64,000 nt of DNA from G963701675 sp963701675 (GTDB lineage Bacteria > Planctomycetota > Planctomycetia > Gemmatales > Gemmataceae). A program made the position numbers and the translations under genes. The stretch lies in contig OY969623.1 of assembly GCA_963701675.1 (NCBI GenBank), positions 7,564,001 to 7,628,000 of the forward strand, read 5' to 3'. The notes under the pieces are model-generated. The model had not been told where the DNA came from, searched no databases, and saw only the letters and a program-made list of their open reading frames with translations. This document shows positions 36,999 through 45,261 of the stretch, piece after piece (the stretch's first letter is position 1; every line of letters begins with the position of its first letter).

Positions 36999-37118
36999 TC
37001 TCATCCGACCAGCGAATAGTATCGCAGGGGTCCATATGCCGGCGAGTGCGCGACGAACCTCGCGGCGCCTTGCGTGGGCCTCTCCATGCCATTATTCCGT
37101 AGGTCGGGGAGGTTTACA

Positions 37119-37715
37119 GTGAACCAGCAAACGAGCATATTCGCGGTCCTAAAGCACCTCGGCCTCTTCGCCTTGATCGGCCTCGGTGTCGTGATTCTGG
37201 CCGGCCCAGTGATCGCAATCCTGTCGGTGCTTCTCTCAATAGGCGCCGTGGTTTTGCCGTTCGCCCTCGTTGGTTTCCTGGTTTGGGCGCTCGTCCACAC
37301 GGCAGTGAAGGGCCCACAAGGCGCGATTGACCGGCTCCAGGACGTACAGAATCGGGGCCAAGATATGCTCAAGAACTATGGAGGCAATGTGAAGTCGATG
37401 CTAACGTGGCCGCTTCAGGCGTTTCGCGGTTTATTCACGGGGCTCCTCGTGATTGCGGCCTTTGTGCTACGTTCGGCGTGGACTTCGATTTGGTTCATTA
37501 CGGAAGTCGGTATCGTTGCCCTCGTGGGTGTACTGGTGGGCGGCGTTGTCGGTTGGGCAACCGCTCAGCCAACGGACATAGAAGCTGCGACCCTTTCACA
37601 CGCTGCCATCGGCGGAGTGCTCGCTGCCGTAGCCGGCGTAGTTCTCACGCTCCGCGAACGGCATGCAAGCCGGCGGCTCGCCGTGGCTCGTTATCGTTTT
37701 GATAGCACGGTGTAA
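37119..37715 (+). CDS. Small membrane protein of unknown function at the end of the NRPS locus
   Basis: The chosen start is a GTG with a good ribosome site (GGGGAGG, about 37107-37113); an open frame from 37074 adds 15 residues. The protein has about five hydrophobic helices: a pair at the start (LGLFALIGLGVVILAG and the stretch after it), and three after a polar middle segment of about 50 residues with I-D-R-L-Q-D-V-Q. It lacks known motifs. It lies 120 bp after the transferase gene on the same strand, so it may export or modify the product, or may be unrelated. Confidence 0.6.
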   Translation: MNQQTSIFAVLKHLGLFALIGLGVVILAGPVIAILSVLLSIGAVVLPFALVGFLVWALVHTAVKGPQGAIDRLQDVQNRGQDMLKNYGGNVKSMLTWPLQAFRGLFTGLLVIAAFVLRSAWTSIWFITEVGIVALVGVLVGGVVGWATAQPTDIEAATLSHAAIGGVLAAVAGVVLTLRERHASRRLAVARYRFDSTV

Positions 37716-37725
37716 TTGCGACGCG

Positions 37726-38715
37726 TCATTTGCCGAGCAAGCCCTTCACGGCCTCACGCTCTTCCTCGAGTTCCTTGAGTGTTTTTTGAAACTTCTCCTG
37801 TCCAAAAGGATCCAGCTTCACTCCTTCGACAACGCTTAGGCGTCCGTTGCCGTCGCTCCGGCATGGATAGCTGAACACCAGACCGGCCGGCACACCGTAC
37901 TGGCCGGTTGAAATTACCGCGGCACTCACCCAATCCGCTGAAGGTGTTGGTGTGATGAGGCTCTTGACGTGGTCGAGGCCGCCGTTTGCCGCGGATAGGG
38001 CCGAGCTGGAACCGCGAGCCTTGATAACCGCGGCCCCGCGATTCTGGCACTGCGACACAAAGGTGTTTTCCAGCCAGCTTCGATCGGTAATGACCTCTGT
38101 CGCCGGTCGCCCTTTGATCTTGGCATTCGTGAAATCCGGGTATTGCGTGTTGCTGTGGTTTCCCCAAATCGTCACACATGTCACGTCTTCATTGGCGACG
38201 CCGGCTTTCTTCGCCAAAGCGTTCCGGGCCCGATTGTGGTCCAAACGCGTCATGGCGGTCCAACGATCGGGGGCTATGTCGCGGCCATTGTGATAGGCGA
38301 CGAGGCAATTCGTGTTGCACGGGTTGCCGACTACTAGAATGCGCACATCCTTGGCGGCGTTCTCGGCCAGTGCCTTCCCCTGGCTGACGAAAATCTTGCC
38401 ATTGATGTCAAGCAGGTCTTTACGTTCCATTCCTTGCTTGCGCGGAAAGGAACCGACCAACAGGGCCCAATTGCAATCGCGGAACGCCTTGGCCGGATCG
38501 TCGGTGAGGACCATGTCCTGGAGCGTGGGAAAACTGCAATCATCCAGTTCCATGGCCACGCCTTCGAGGGTGGGCATTGCCGGCGTGATTTCGAGTAGCT
38601 GCAGGATGACCTTGGTGTCTTTGCCGAATACGTCGCCCGATGCCAACCGTCCGAGCATCGCGTACGCCACCTGCCCCGCCGCCCCCGTCACTGCCACACG
38701 AATGGTATTCGCCAC
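37726..38715 (-). CDS. mdh: Malate dehydrogenase (NAD-dependent)
   Basis: It interconverts malate and oxaloacetate in the citric acid cycle. The NAD-binding start VAVTGAAGQVAY, the substrate loop GMERKDLL, the NPCNTNCL segment and the catalytic WGNHSNTQ histidine are all present. 329 residues and the GAAGQ start place it with the cytosolic/plant-like MDH group. It is divergent from gap, with 175 bp between the starts. Confidence 0.95.
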   Translation of the reverse strand: MANTIRVAVTGAAGQVAYAMLGRLASGDVFGKDTKVILQLLEITPAMPTLEGVAMELDDCSFPTLQDMVLTDDPAKAFRDCNWALLVGSFPRKQGMERKDLLDINGKIFVSQGKALAENAAKDVRILVVGNPCNTNCLVAYHNGRDIAPDRWTAMTRLDHNRARNALAKKAGVANEDVTCVTIWGNHSNTQYPDFTNAKIKGRPATEVITDRSWLENTFVSQCQNRGAAVIKARGSSSALSAANGGLDHVKSLITPTPSADWVSAAVISTGQYGVPAGLVFSYPCRSDGNGRLSVVEGVKLDPFGQEKFQKTLKELEEEREAVKGLLGK

Positions 38716-38890
38716 GTTGGATTCTCCGGTTTCGGAAACACGTTTACCCCGCGGCCGACAACTATCCGGGCCGCAAAATCAACCCTCGACCTCTCGTCGT
38801 AAAGAGATACGTTAAAATTACGGACCTAGACTCATTACGGCAATTTAGCCGCCGAGCGCGCGGCATGCGTGATTCAACGGGAGGGCGAAA

Positions 38891-39940
38891 ATGGCAGTGA
38901 AGGTTGGTATTAACGGTTTCGGTCGCATCGGACGGCTGGTGTTTCGAGCAATGGTGGAACAAGGTCTTCTCGGCAAAACGCTGGATGTCGTTGCGGTGAA
39001 CGATCTCGTGCCGGCCGATAACCTCGCGTACCTTCTGAAATACGATTCGACGCAGGGACGGTTTAATGGAACGGTGCACAGCGAAAAATCGTCAGCGTCC
39101 GTGGCCGAGGATGACGTGCTCGTCGTCAACGGACAGAAAATCAAGTGCCTCGCCGTCAAGGAAGGACCGGCGGCGCTGCCGTGGAAACAGCTTGGCGTGG
39201 AGTACGTGATTGAATCAACGGGCTTATTCACCGAGGCGGAGAAGGCGAAAGGGCACCTGACGGCCGGAGCGCGAAAAGTCATGATCTCCGCTCCCGCCAA
39301 AGGCGAAGACATCACGGTGGTCATGGGTGTGAACAACGAGAAGTACGACGCATCTAAGCATCACATCATTTCCAACGCCAGTTGCACGACAAATTGCCTG
39401 GCCCCCGTCGTTCACGTTTTGCTCAAGGACGGCTTCGGCATTGAAGAAGGGTTGATGACGACGGTTCACAGTTACACCGCGACGCAGAAGACGGTGGACG
39501 GCCCGTCCAAAAAAGATTGGAAGGGAGGCCGGGCTGCGGCAACCAACATCATTCCATCGACCACCGGCGCCGCGAAGGCCGTCGGTCTGGCGATTCCAGA
39601 GGTCAAGGGCAAGCTCACGGGTATGTCGTTTCGCGTTCCGACGCCGACGGTTTCCGTCGTTGACCTGACGGTGCGAACCGTGAAAGAGACGAGTTACAAG
39701 GAGATTTGTACGGCCATGAAGAAAGCCAGCGAGACCTATTTGAAGGGTATTCTCGCTTATACGGAAGACGAAGTTGTGTCAGCCGATTTCATTCACGATT
39801 CGCACTCAAGTATCTTTGACGCCGGCTCCGGGATCGAACTCAACAGCCGGTTCTTCAAGCTGATTAGCTGGTACGACAATGAGTGGGGCTATTCGCACCG
39901 ATGTGTCGATCTGTTGCGGTTCATGATTAGCAAGGCATAG
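38891..39940 (+). CDS. gap: Glyceraldehyde-3-phosphate dehydrogenase, type I
   Basis: It oxidises glyceraldehyde 3-phosphate to 1,3-bisphosphoglycerate. The NAD-binding GINGFGRIGR start, the catalytic cysteine in SNASCTTNCL, the TVHSYTATQ segment and the WYDNEWGYS end are all seen, over 349 residues. The stop is 2 bases before the pgk start, so the two form an operon. There is a G/A-rich stretch before the ATG (GGGAGGGCG). Confidence 0.97.
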   Translation: MAVKVGINGFGRIGRLVFRAMVEQGLLGKTLDVVAVNDLVPADNLAYLLKYDSTQGRFNGTVHSEKSSASVAEDDVLVVNGQKIKCLAVKEGPAALPWKQLGVEYVIESTGLFTEAEKAKGHLTAGARKVMISAPAKGEDITVVMGVNNEKYDASKHHIISNASCTTNCLAPVVHVLLKDGFGIEEGLMTTVHSYTATQKTVDGPSKKDWKGGRAAATNIIPSTTGAAKAVGLAIPEVKGKLTGMSFRVPTPTVSVVDLTVRTVKETSYKEICTAMKKASETYLKGILAYTEDEVVSADFIHDSHSSIFDAGSGIELNSRFFKLISWYDNEWGYSHRCVDLLRFMISKA

Positions 39941-39942
39941 GC

Positions 39943-41145
39943 ATGGCGAAGAAGACGCTACGAGACATTCCGGATCTTCGCGGCAAACGTGTGCTGTTGC
40001 GTGTCGATTTTAACGTCCCGCTTGACGAAAACGGTGTGATCACCAACGATCGGCGAATCAAGGCGGCGTTACCGACGATCCAATACTTACTCGAAGGGGG
40101 CGCGTCCGTCATCATCATGACCCACCTCGGGCGACCGACGGGAGATCCGAAAAAGGACGCGATTTTCAGTACGGGGCGTGTGGCAAGCCGACTGGCGACG
40201 TCGCTGATGTCGAAGTTTAGCCATGATCCCCGGCGTGCGCGTGGGGTTGTGGGGCCGGAGGTGGAAAGTGAGGCCAAGAGTCTGCTTCCCGGTTGCACAT
40301 TGATGCTCGAAAACCTCCGTTTTGATCCCGGTGAACAAAAGGGAGACGTGAACTTTGCCGCGGAACTTGCAGCCCTCGGCGATGTCTACGTCAACGACGC
40401 TTTCGGAACCTGCCATCGGAGCGACGCTTCGATGGTGGCCGTGCCGAAGGCCATGGCCGGGAAACCGCGCGTCGTCGGATTTCTCGTTGCCAAGGAACTG
40501 GAGATTCTGGAGCAACTCCTGTCGAAGCCGCCTCGGCCGCTCCTCGGCGTGATGGGAGGCGCCAAGGTCTCGGACAAGATTGGCTTTATCAGAAGCATGC
40601 TTTCGCGTGTCGATAAGCTCCTCGTCGGCGGGGCGATGACGTACACATTCATGAAGGCGATGGGGCAAAACATCGGAAGGTCCCGCGTGGAAGCCGACAA
40701 GCTGGAGGTCGCTCGGGAGTTGCTCGAACTCGGCAAGGGCAAGATCGTTTTGCCCTCCGACCACGTAATCGCGGATAAGCCCGAGGCTACCGCCCAAACG
40801 AAAATCGTCACCTGCGAGATTCCCGACAACTGGTTCGGGATGGACATTGGTCCGGCGACCACGGAGGTCTACGCCAAGGAAATCGGCGCTGCTGGCATCA
40901 CCGTTTGGAACGGGCCGATGGGGAAGTTCGAGGACGAACCATTCGCCAACGGCACGCGGGGCATCGCGGAAGCTATGGCGAAATCCAAAGGTATTACCAT
41001 TGTCGGCGGTGGCGAAACCGCCGAAGCCGTCGAGGAGTTCGGCTTGGCGGACAAGATGACGCATGTGTCGACCGGCGGCGGTGCCTTTCTGGAGTATGTC
41101 GAGGGAACGCCGTTCGCCGCACTGGCGGAAATTGACGATCGCTAG
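39943..41145 (+). CDS. pgk: Phosphoglycerate kinase
   Basis: It makes ATP and 3-phosphoglycerate from the product of gap. The RVDFNVPLDE motif, the substrate arginine segment THLGRP, GVMGGAKVSDKI, and the C-terminal VGGGETAE and STGGGAFLEY motifs are present, over 400 residues. It follows gap directly and is followed by accD. Confidence 0.97.
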   Translation: MAKKTLRDIPDLRGKRVLLRVDFNVPLDENGVITNDRRIKAALPTIQYLLEGGASVIIMTHLGRPTGDPKKDAIFSTGRVASRLATSLMSKFSHDPRRARGVVGPEVESEAKSLLPGCTLMLENLRFDPGEQKGDVNFAAELAALGDVYVNDAFGTCHRSDASMVAVPKAMAGKPRVVGFLVAKELEILEQLLSKPPRPLLGVMGGAKVSDKIGFIRSMLSRVDKLLVGGAMTYTFMKAMGQNIGRSRVEADKLEVARELLELGKGKIVLPSDHVIADKPEATAQTKIVTCEIPDNWFGMDIGPATTEVYAKEIGAAGITVWNGPMGKFEDEPFANGTRGIAEAMAKSKGITIVGGGETAEAVEEFGLADKMTHVSTGGGAFLEYVEGTPFAALAEIDDR

Positions 41146-41246
41146 TCGCCGACACGATGGCGTGTGTAAGAAGGCTTGACGGCCTGGGTTTCTTGCGTTG
41201 TGATAGCATCGAGTTTCATTCCTGTCACGATTCCACGGTTGTGGCA

Positions 41247-42104
41247 ATGGACGGAGTAGGCGGGTCAGATGCGATGCCGATGCAGGGTCAGCGGATGAAG
41301 CGGCCGAAACGCGGCGTGCCGGAAGGCCTTTGGTTGCGCTGTCCGCAGTGCAAGAACACCATCTACCGAAAGGAAGTGGAGGCCCGTTTCAACGTCTGCG
41401 TGGAGTGCGATTATCACTTCAAACTGCCTGCACGCGAACGAATCAAGCAACTCCTCGATGCCGACAGTTTCGAAGAGTGGTTCCCGGATTTGTATCCGAT
41501 TGATTCGCTTGGATTCAAGGATCGGCTTCCATACGCCGAGCGTCTACGAAAGGAACAAACCAACACCGGCATGCCCGATGCGGCGGTCGTGGGCAAAGGC
41601 TTCATTCGTGGTCGACCGGTGGTGCTGGGGATAACCGATTTCGCGTTCATGGCCGGCAGCATGGGATCGGTCGTGGGGGAGAAATTGACACGCGCGGTCG
41701 AGGAGGCGCTTCGGTTGAAATTGCCGTTGATCTTCGTGAGCGGTTCCGGCGGCGGGGCACGAATGCAAGAAGGTATTTTGTCTCTCATGCAAATGGCGAA
41801 GGTGTCGGCTGCGCTCGGCCGCTACGATCGCGGCGACGGGCTTTATGTGTCGATCTTGACGAATCCGACCATGGGCGGCGTCGCCGCCAGTTGGGCACTT
41901 CAAGGCGATGTAACGCTTGCCGAGCCCGGCGCCCTGGTGGGGTTTGCCGGCAAGCGAACGATCTGGAATACCGTGCGGCTCGAATTGCCCGAAGGTTTTC
42001 AAACCAGTGAGTTCCTACTGAAACACGGTTTCATCGATCGCATTGTGCCGCGGATGGACTTGCGGACCGAAGTCGCTCGAATCATCGATTATTGCGAGCA
42101 ATGA
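41247..42104 (+). CDS. accD: Acetyl-CoA carboxylase carboxyltransferase, beta subunit
   Basis: The subunit pairs with AccA to make malonyl-CoA, the first step of fatty acid synthesis. A four-cysteine zinc ribbon (CPQCKN, then CVECDYH) precedes the crotonase-like carboxyltransferase fold with FVSGSGGARMQEG and PTMGGVAASWA. From the ATG at 41247 the length is 285 residues, the normal size; the frame is open to 41157 but that part is not family-like. It follows pgk by about 100 bp. The accA partner is not in the window. Confidence 0.93.
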   Translation: MDGVGGSDAMPMQGQRMKRPKRGVPEGLWLRCPQCKNTIYRKEVEARFNVCVECDYHFKLPARERIKQLLDADSFEEWFPDLYPIDSLGFKDRLPYAERLRKEQTNTGMPDAAVVGKGFIRGRPVVLGITDFAFMAGSMGSVVGEKLTRAVEEALRLKLPLIFVSGSGGGARMQEGILSLMQMAKVSAALGRYDRGDGLYVSILTNPTMGGVAASWALQGDVTLAEPGALVGFAGKRTIWNTVRLELPEGFQTSEFLLKHGFIDRIVPRMDLRTEVARIIDYCEQ

Positions 42105-42147
42105 CCCATGCCGTTCGGCATCAGTCTGCCGTGTCTCGAGATTTTAC

Positions 42148-43032
42148 GTGGACGTTTTTGGATCATTCAAGTCCCTGTTTGGCTCGACCAAAAAAGGCGC
42201 TCTGCCGATCATCGATGTCAAGAAGCGATTTGAGCTTCTGGGCAAGACGGGGCAGGGCAGCATGTCGAGGGTTTTTCGCGCGCGCGACAACAAACTCGGC
42301 CGCGTCGTCTGTTTGAAGCTCCTCGATAAGCTGAAAACCGCAAAGTTCGAGGCGCGTTTCATCGGGCTCAAACGCCCGACGGAAGGCGCCATCTGCATGA
42401 CCTTGCGGCATGCAAATGTCGTGCAAACCTTCGAACACGGCAAGACGACGGAAGGTGAGCAATATCTCATCATGGAGCTGATCGACGGCCTCGGCTTGAA
42501 TTACCTGGTGGAAACGCGCAGCCCCAACCTGGAGGGCAATCGCGTCAATCTGCTGAGCCAGGCGGCCGACGCACTGGAGTACATTCACCAACAAGGGTAT
42601 CTACACCGTGACATTTGTCCACGGAACATCATGGTCGATCGCGAGGGCACGCTCAAGTTCATCGATTTTGGGCTGGCCATCCCGTACAAACCTGAGTTCT
42701 GTAAACCGGGCAACCGCACCGGGACGCCGAACTATCTGGTGCCCGAGTTAATCAAACGGCAATCGACCGACTTACGCGTTGACCTGTTTGCCCTCGGTGT
42801 GACGGCGTATGAGGTGTTCACCGCGAATCTGCCGTGGGAAAAAGCCCAATCGATGGAAACCGTCATGAGCCATTTGAATAGCCCCGGCCATGACCCGCGG
42901 CGTTATAAACCCGAGTTAGATGACAAGGTTGTCAAGTTCCTGAACAAGGCTGTCGAGCGCGATCCGAAACAGCGATTTCAAACCGCCAAGGACTTTCGTG
43001 ACGCGCTCAAAGCCCTGCCGGAGGGTAATTAA
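42148..43032 (+). CDS. Ser/Thr protein kinase, soluble
   Basis: A compact kinase domain with no membrane segment: glycine loop GKTGQGSMSRVF, ATP lysine in VCLKLL, catalytic loop HRDICPRNI (Cys where Lys or Lys-Pro is usual, so the loop is HRDI-x-x-x-N), IDFGLA metal site, and an APE equivalent VPELI. The length is 294 residues from a GTG at 42148. This start is a choice between several, because the frame is open back into the end of accD (42043). It has no attached domains, unlike the other kinases in the window. Confidence 0.83.
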   Translation: MDVFGSFKSLFGSTKKGALPIIDVKKRFELLGKTGQGSMSRVFRARDNKLGRVVCLKLLDKLKTAKFEARFIGLKRPTEGAICMTLRHANVVQTFEHGKTTEGEQYLIMELIDGLGLNYLVETRSPNLEGNRVNLLSQAADALEYIHQQGYLHRDICPRNIMVDREGTLKFIDFGLAIPYKPEFCKPGNRTGTPNYLVPELIKRQSTDLRVDLFALGVTAYEVFTANLPWEKAQSMETVMSHLNSPGHDPRRYKPELDDKVVKFLNKAVERDPKQRFQTAKDFRDALKALPEGN

Positions 43033-43151
43033 GAGGTGGAATTGCGGTCGTCGCAATCTATTTCACCGTCTGTCTCGTCTCAACAGTGGATGAATTCGCG
43101 CCTAGCGTGCCGGCGTTCATATCGCGTTCCGCCTCGATCCCGGAGGTTAAT

Positions 43152-44876
43152 ATGTCTCGTGAATTATCGTCGATTCAACATTACAGGTTCTGGCGGCTCG
43201 GATGGGTCGCCGCCGCCCTCGGAATCCTCGCCGCGACTACGCTGTATCATCCAATATCTGGCGCGGAGGATGCACCAGCGCCGAAATCTCACGAGACGAC
43301 GGTGTCGTGCGGGCAAGAGTTCTTTGCCGGCAGCAACGCGGCGTTTCGCTGCGGCGTTCATTCCGTGAAATCGATTACAGAAACGACACCGCTTGCCAAT
43401 GCAGAGGTGACGGTCGAGCTTCGGGATAAGGCCAGCAAGTCGTTCCCGCTGCATAAAGGAAAAACAGGTCCGGACGGCTGGGACCGCGGCGAACTGCAAA
43501 TCCCGGAAGTGCCGGCGGGTTCGTACACGCTGGTTGTAAACACCCGCTCGGATCGCGGGAAAGACACACTCGATCGCAATGTCCAGATCAAGTCCGGCGC
43601 TAAGGTGATGCTCGTCACGGACAAGCCGCTCTACCAGCCCGGCCAGGTCATGCATCTTCGAGCGTTGGCCCTTCGTCCCTTCGATCTGAAGCCCGTCGCC
43701 AACGCGGATCTCACCTTCGAAATCGATGATGCCAAAGGAAACAAGGTCTTCAAGCGCACGCGCCGGACGTCCGAATTCGGCATCGCCGCCGTCGATTTCG
43801 AATTGGCGGACGAAGTCAATATGGGCGATTACCACATTCGTGCGCTCATCGGCGAAGCACAGGCGGACAAGACGGTCACCGTGAAGCGATACGTGCTCCC
43901 GAAGTTCAAAGTAAACGTGACCTCGGACAAGCCCTATTACATGCCCAAAGAGACCATTCAAGCCGAACTGCAAAGTGATTATTTCTTCGGGAAGCCGGTG
44001 GCGGGGGCTTCGATTGAAGTCAAAGCGAGCACCTTCGACGTGCAATTCAAGGAGTTTCAAACCTGGAAGGGCAAGACGGATGCCAACGGTCATGCGAAGT
44101 TCGAGATCAAACTTCCCGATTACTTCGTCGGCCAGCCGTTGCAGAAAGGCAACGCGCTGGTACAACTCGAAGTCAAAGTAACCGACACGGCGGATCATGC
44201 GGAGACCGTCAACAAGACCTACTCGGTCAGCGATCAAGCCATTCGCATCAACCTTATTCCCGAAGGCGGCCGGCTTGTCCCGAACATGGAAAACCGAGTG
44301 TTCGTGGCGGCGTCCTATCCTGACGGTGGCCCGGCGGTGTGCGAGGTGAAGGTCTCCCAGGGAACGCCGCCTGAGCAGAACCAAAGAGTGCGAGGCAATG
44401 CCGAGCCCAAACCACCCGAAAAGCCGAAGGTTCGTGAGGTCATCGCCACGCTGAAAACGAACGCAGCGGGGTTGGCGGAGTTCCGATTCACGCCCAAGGC
44501 CGATCAACTCCGACAGGGTGAATGGGGACAGCGGGCGGTCGAAATGGCAGGCGGTCAGAATGTGCAGACCTGGCTGCCGAAGATGGTCTTCGACGCAGCC
44601 GTTGAGGCGAAGGACGCGAAGGGCAACACGGCGAAATCGGACGTGGAAGTCAACGGCGATCTCGCAGGAGAGAACGTCATCGTACGGCTGGACAAGGCCA
44701 TCTACCGCGCCGGCGACACTGTGAACGTGGATGTTCGATCCTCCGCCGGTCTACCGACGGCGTATCTCGATGTGGTGAGAAACGGTCAGGTCGCTGCTAA
44801 CGCGCTGGCTCGATGTCAAAGACGGCAAGGCGGCCTACAAGCTCGACATGCCGGGCGACGTATTCGGGACAGTTGA
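43152..44876 (+). CDS. Alpha-2-macroglobulin-like protein, N-terminal part (frameshifted)
   Basis: The ATG at 43152 has GGAGG 5 bases upstream. The protein starts with a membrane or signal helix (WVAAALGILAATTLY) and a set of MG-type beta domains, including the MG2-like VTDKPLYQPGQVMHLRA. Up to about 44787 it follows the family. The frame then leaves it (after RNGQ) and stops at 44874-44876, while the family sequence goes on in the next frame as SLLTRWLDVKDGK. Family members trap proteases or other targets; bacterial ones are periplasmic or surface proteins. Confidence 0.8.
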   Translation: MSRELSSIQHYRFWRLGWVAAALGILAATTLYHPISGAEDAPAPKSHETTVSCGQEFFAGSNAAFRCGVHSVKSITETTPLANAEVTVELRDKASKSFPLHKGKTGPDGWDRGELQIPEVPAGSYTLVVNTRSDRGKDTLDRNVQIKSGAKVMLVTDKPLYQPGQVMHLRALALRPFDLKPVANADLTFEIDDAKGNKVFKRTRRTSEFGIAAVDFELADEVNMGDYHIRALIGEAQADKTVTVKRYVLPKFKVNVTSDKPYYMPKETIQAELQSDYFFGKPVAGASIEVKASTFDVQFKEFQTWKGKTDANGHAKFEIKLPDYFVGQPLQKGNALVQLEVKVTDTADHAETVNKTYSVSDQAIRINLIPEGGRLVPNMENRVFVAASYPDGGPAVCEVKVSQGTPPEQNQRVRGNAEPKPPEKPKVREVIATLKTNAAGLAEFRFTPKADQLRQGEWGQRAVEMAGGQNVQTWLPKMVFDAAVEAKDAKGNTAKSDVEVNGDLAGENVIVRLDKAIYRAGDTVNVDVRSSAGLPTAYLDVVRNGQVAANALARCQRRQGGLQARHAGRRIRDS

Positions 44877-45261
44877 AATCCACGTTTACCAGATGTTGGC
44901 GCACGGCGAGATCATCCGCGACAGCCGAGTGGTCTACGTGCAATCCCGCGACGATTTGAAGATCGACGTGAAGGCCGACAAGGATACTTATCTTCCGGGC
45001 GAGGAAGGCAAGATTCGGTTCCAAGTCACCAGCGCCGCGGGAAAGCCAATGCCGGCCGCACTGGGTGTGATGATTGTCGATGAGAGCGTTTACGCGCTGC
45101 AAGACATGCAGCCGGGACTGGAGAAGGTCTATTTCACTCTTCAAGAAGAACTGATCAAGCCGCGTTCGCAGATCGTATTCAAGCCGTCCCAACCGATTGA
45201 GGCGCTGCGCAGCAGCCCGAACTTGCGGCGCCGGAACAACAGGTGGCCGAGGTTTTGTTGA
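44848..45261 (+). CDS. Alpha-2-macroglobulin-like protein, middle part (frameshifted)
   Basis: This frame carries the family sequence from about 44789 (TRWLDVKDGKAAYKL) to about 45210 (QPIEALRS), including the VIVDESVYALQDMQP segment of the MG7-like region. It starts inside the previous frame and then ends in a non-family tail. The family sequence resumes in the third frame as QQPELAAPEQQVAEVLL. The two ends of this piece therefore mark two separate 1-base shifts about 420 bp apart. Confidence 0.75.
   Translation: MPGDVFGTVEIHVYQMLAHGEIIRDSRVVYVQSRDDLKIDVKADKDTYLPGEEGKIRFQVTSAAGKPMPAALGVMIVDESVYALQDMQPGLEKVYFTLQEELIKPRSQIVFKPSQPIEALRSSPNLRRRNNRWPRFC

Noticed and set aside
40087..41247. 386-residue open frame opposite pgk
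   Set aside because: It is opposite a textbook phosphoglycerate kinase. The composition is that of a reverse reading.
43164..44507. 447-residue open frame on the minus strand
   Set aside because: It is antisense to the macroglobulin gene, with no start context or recognisable domain.
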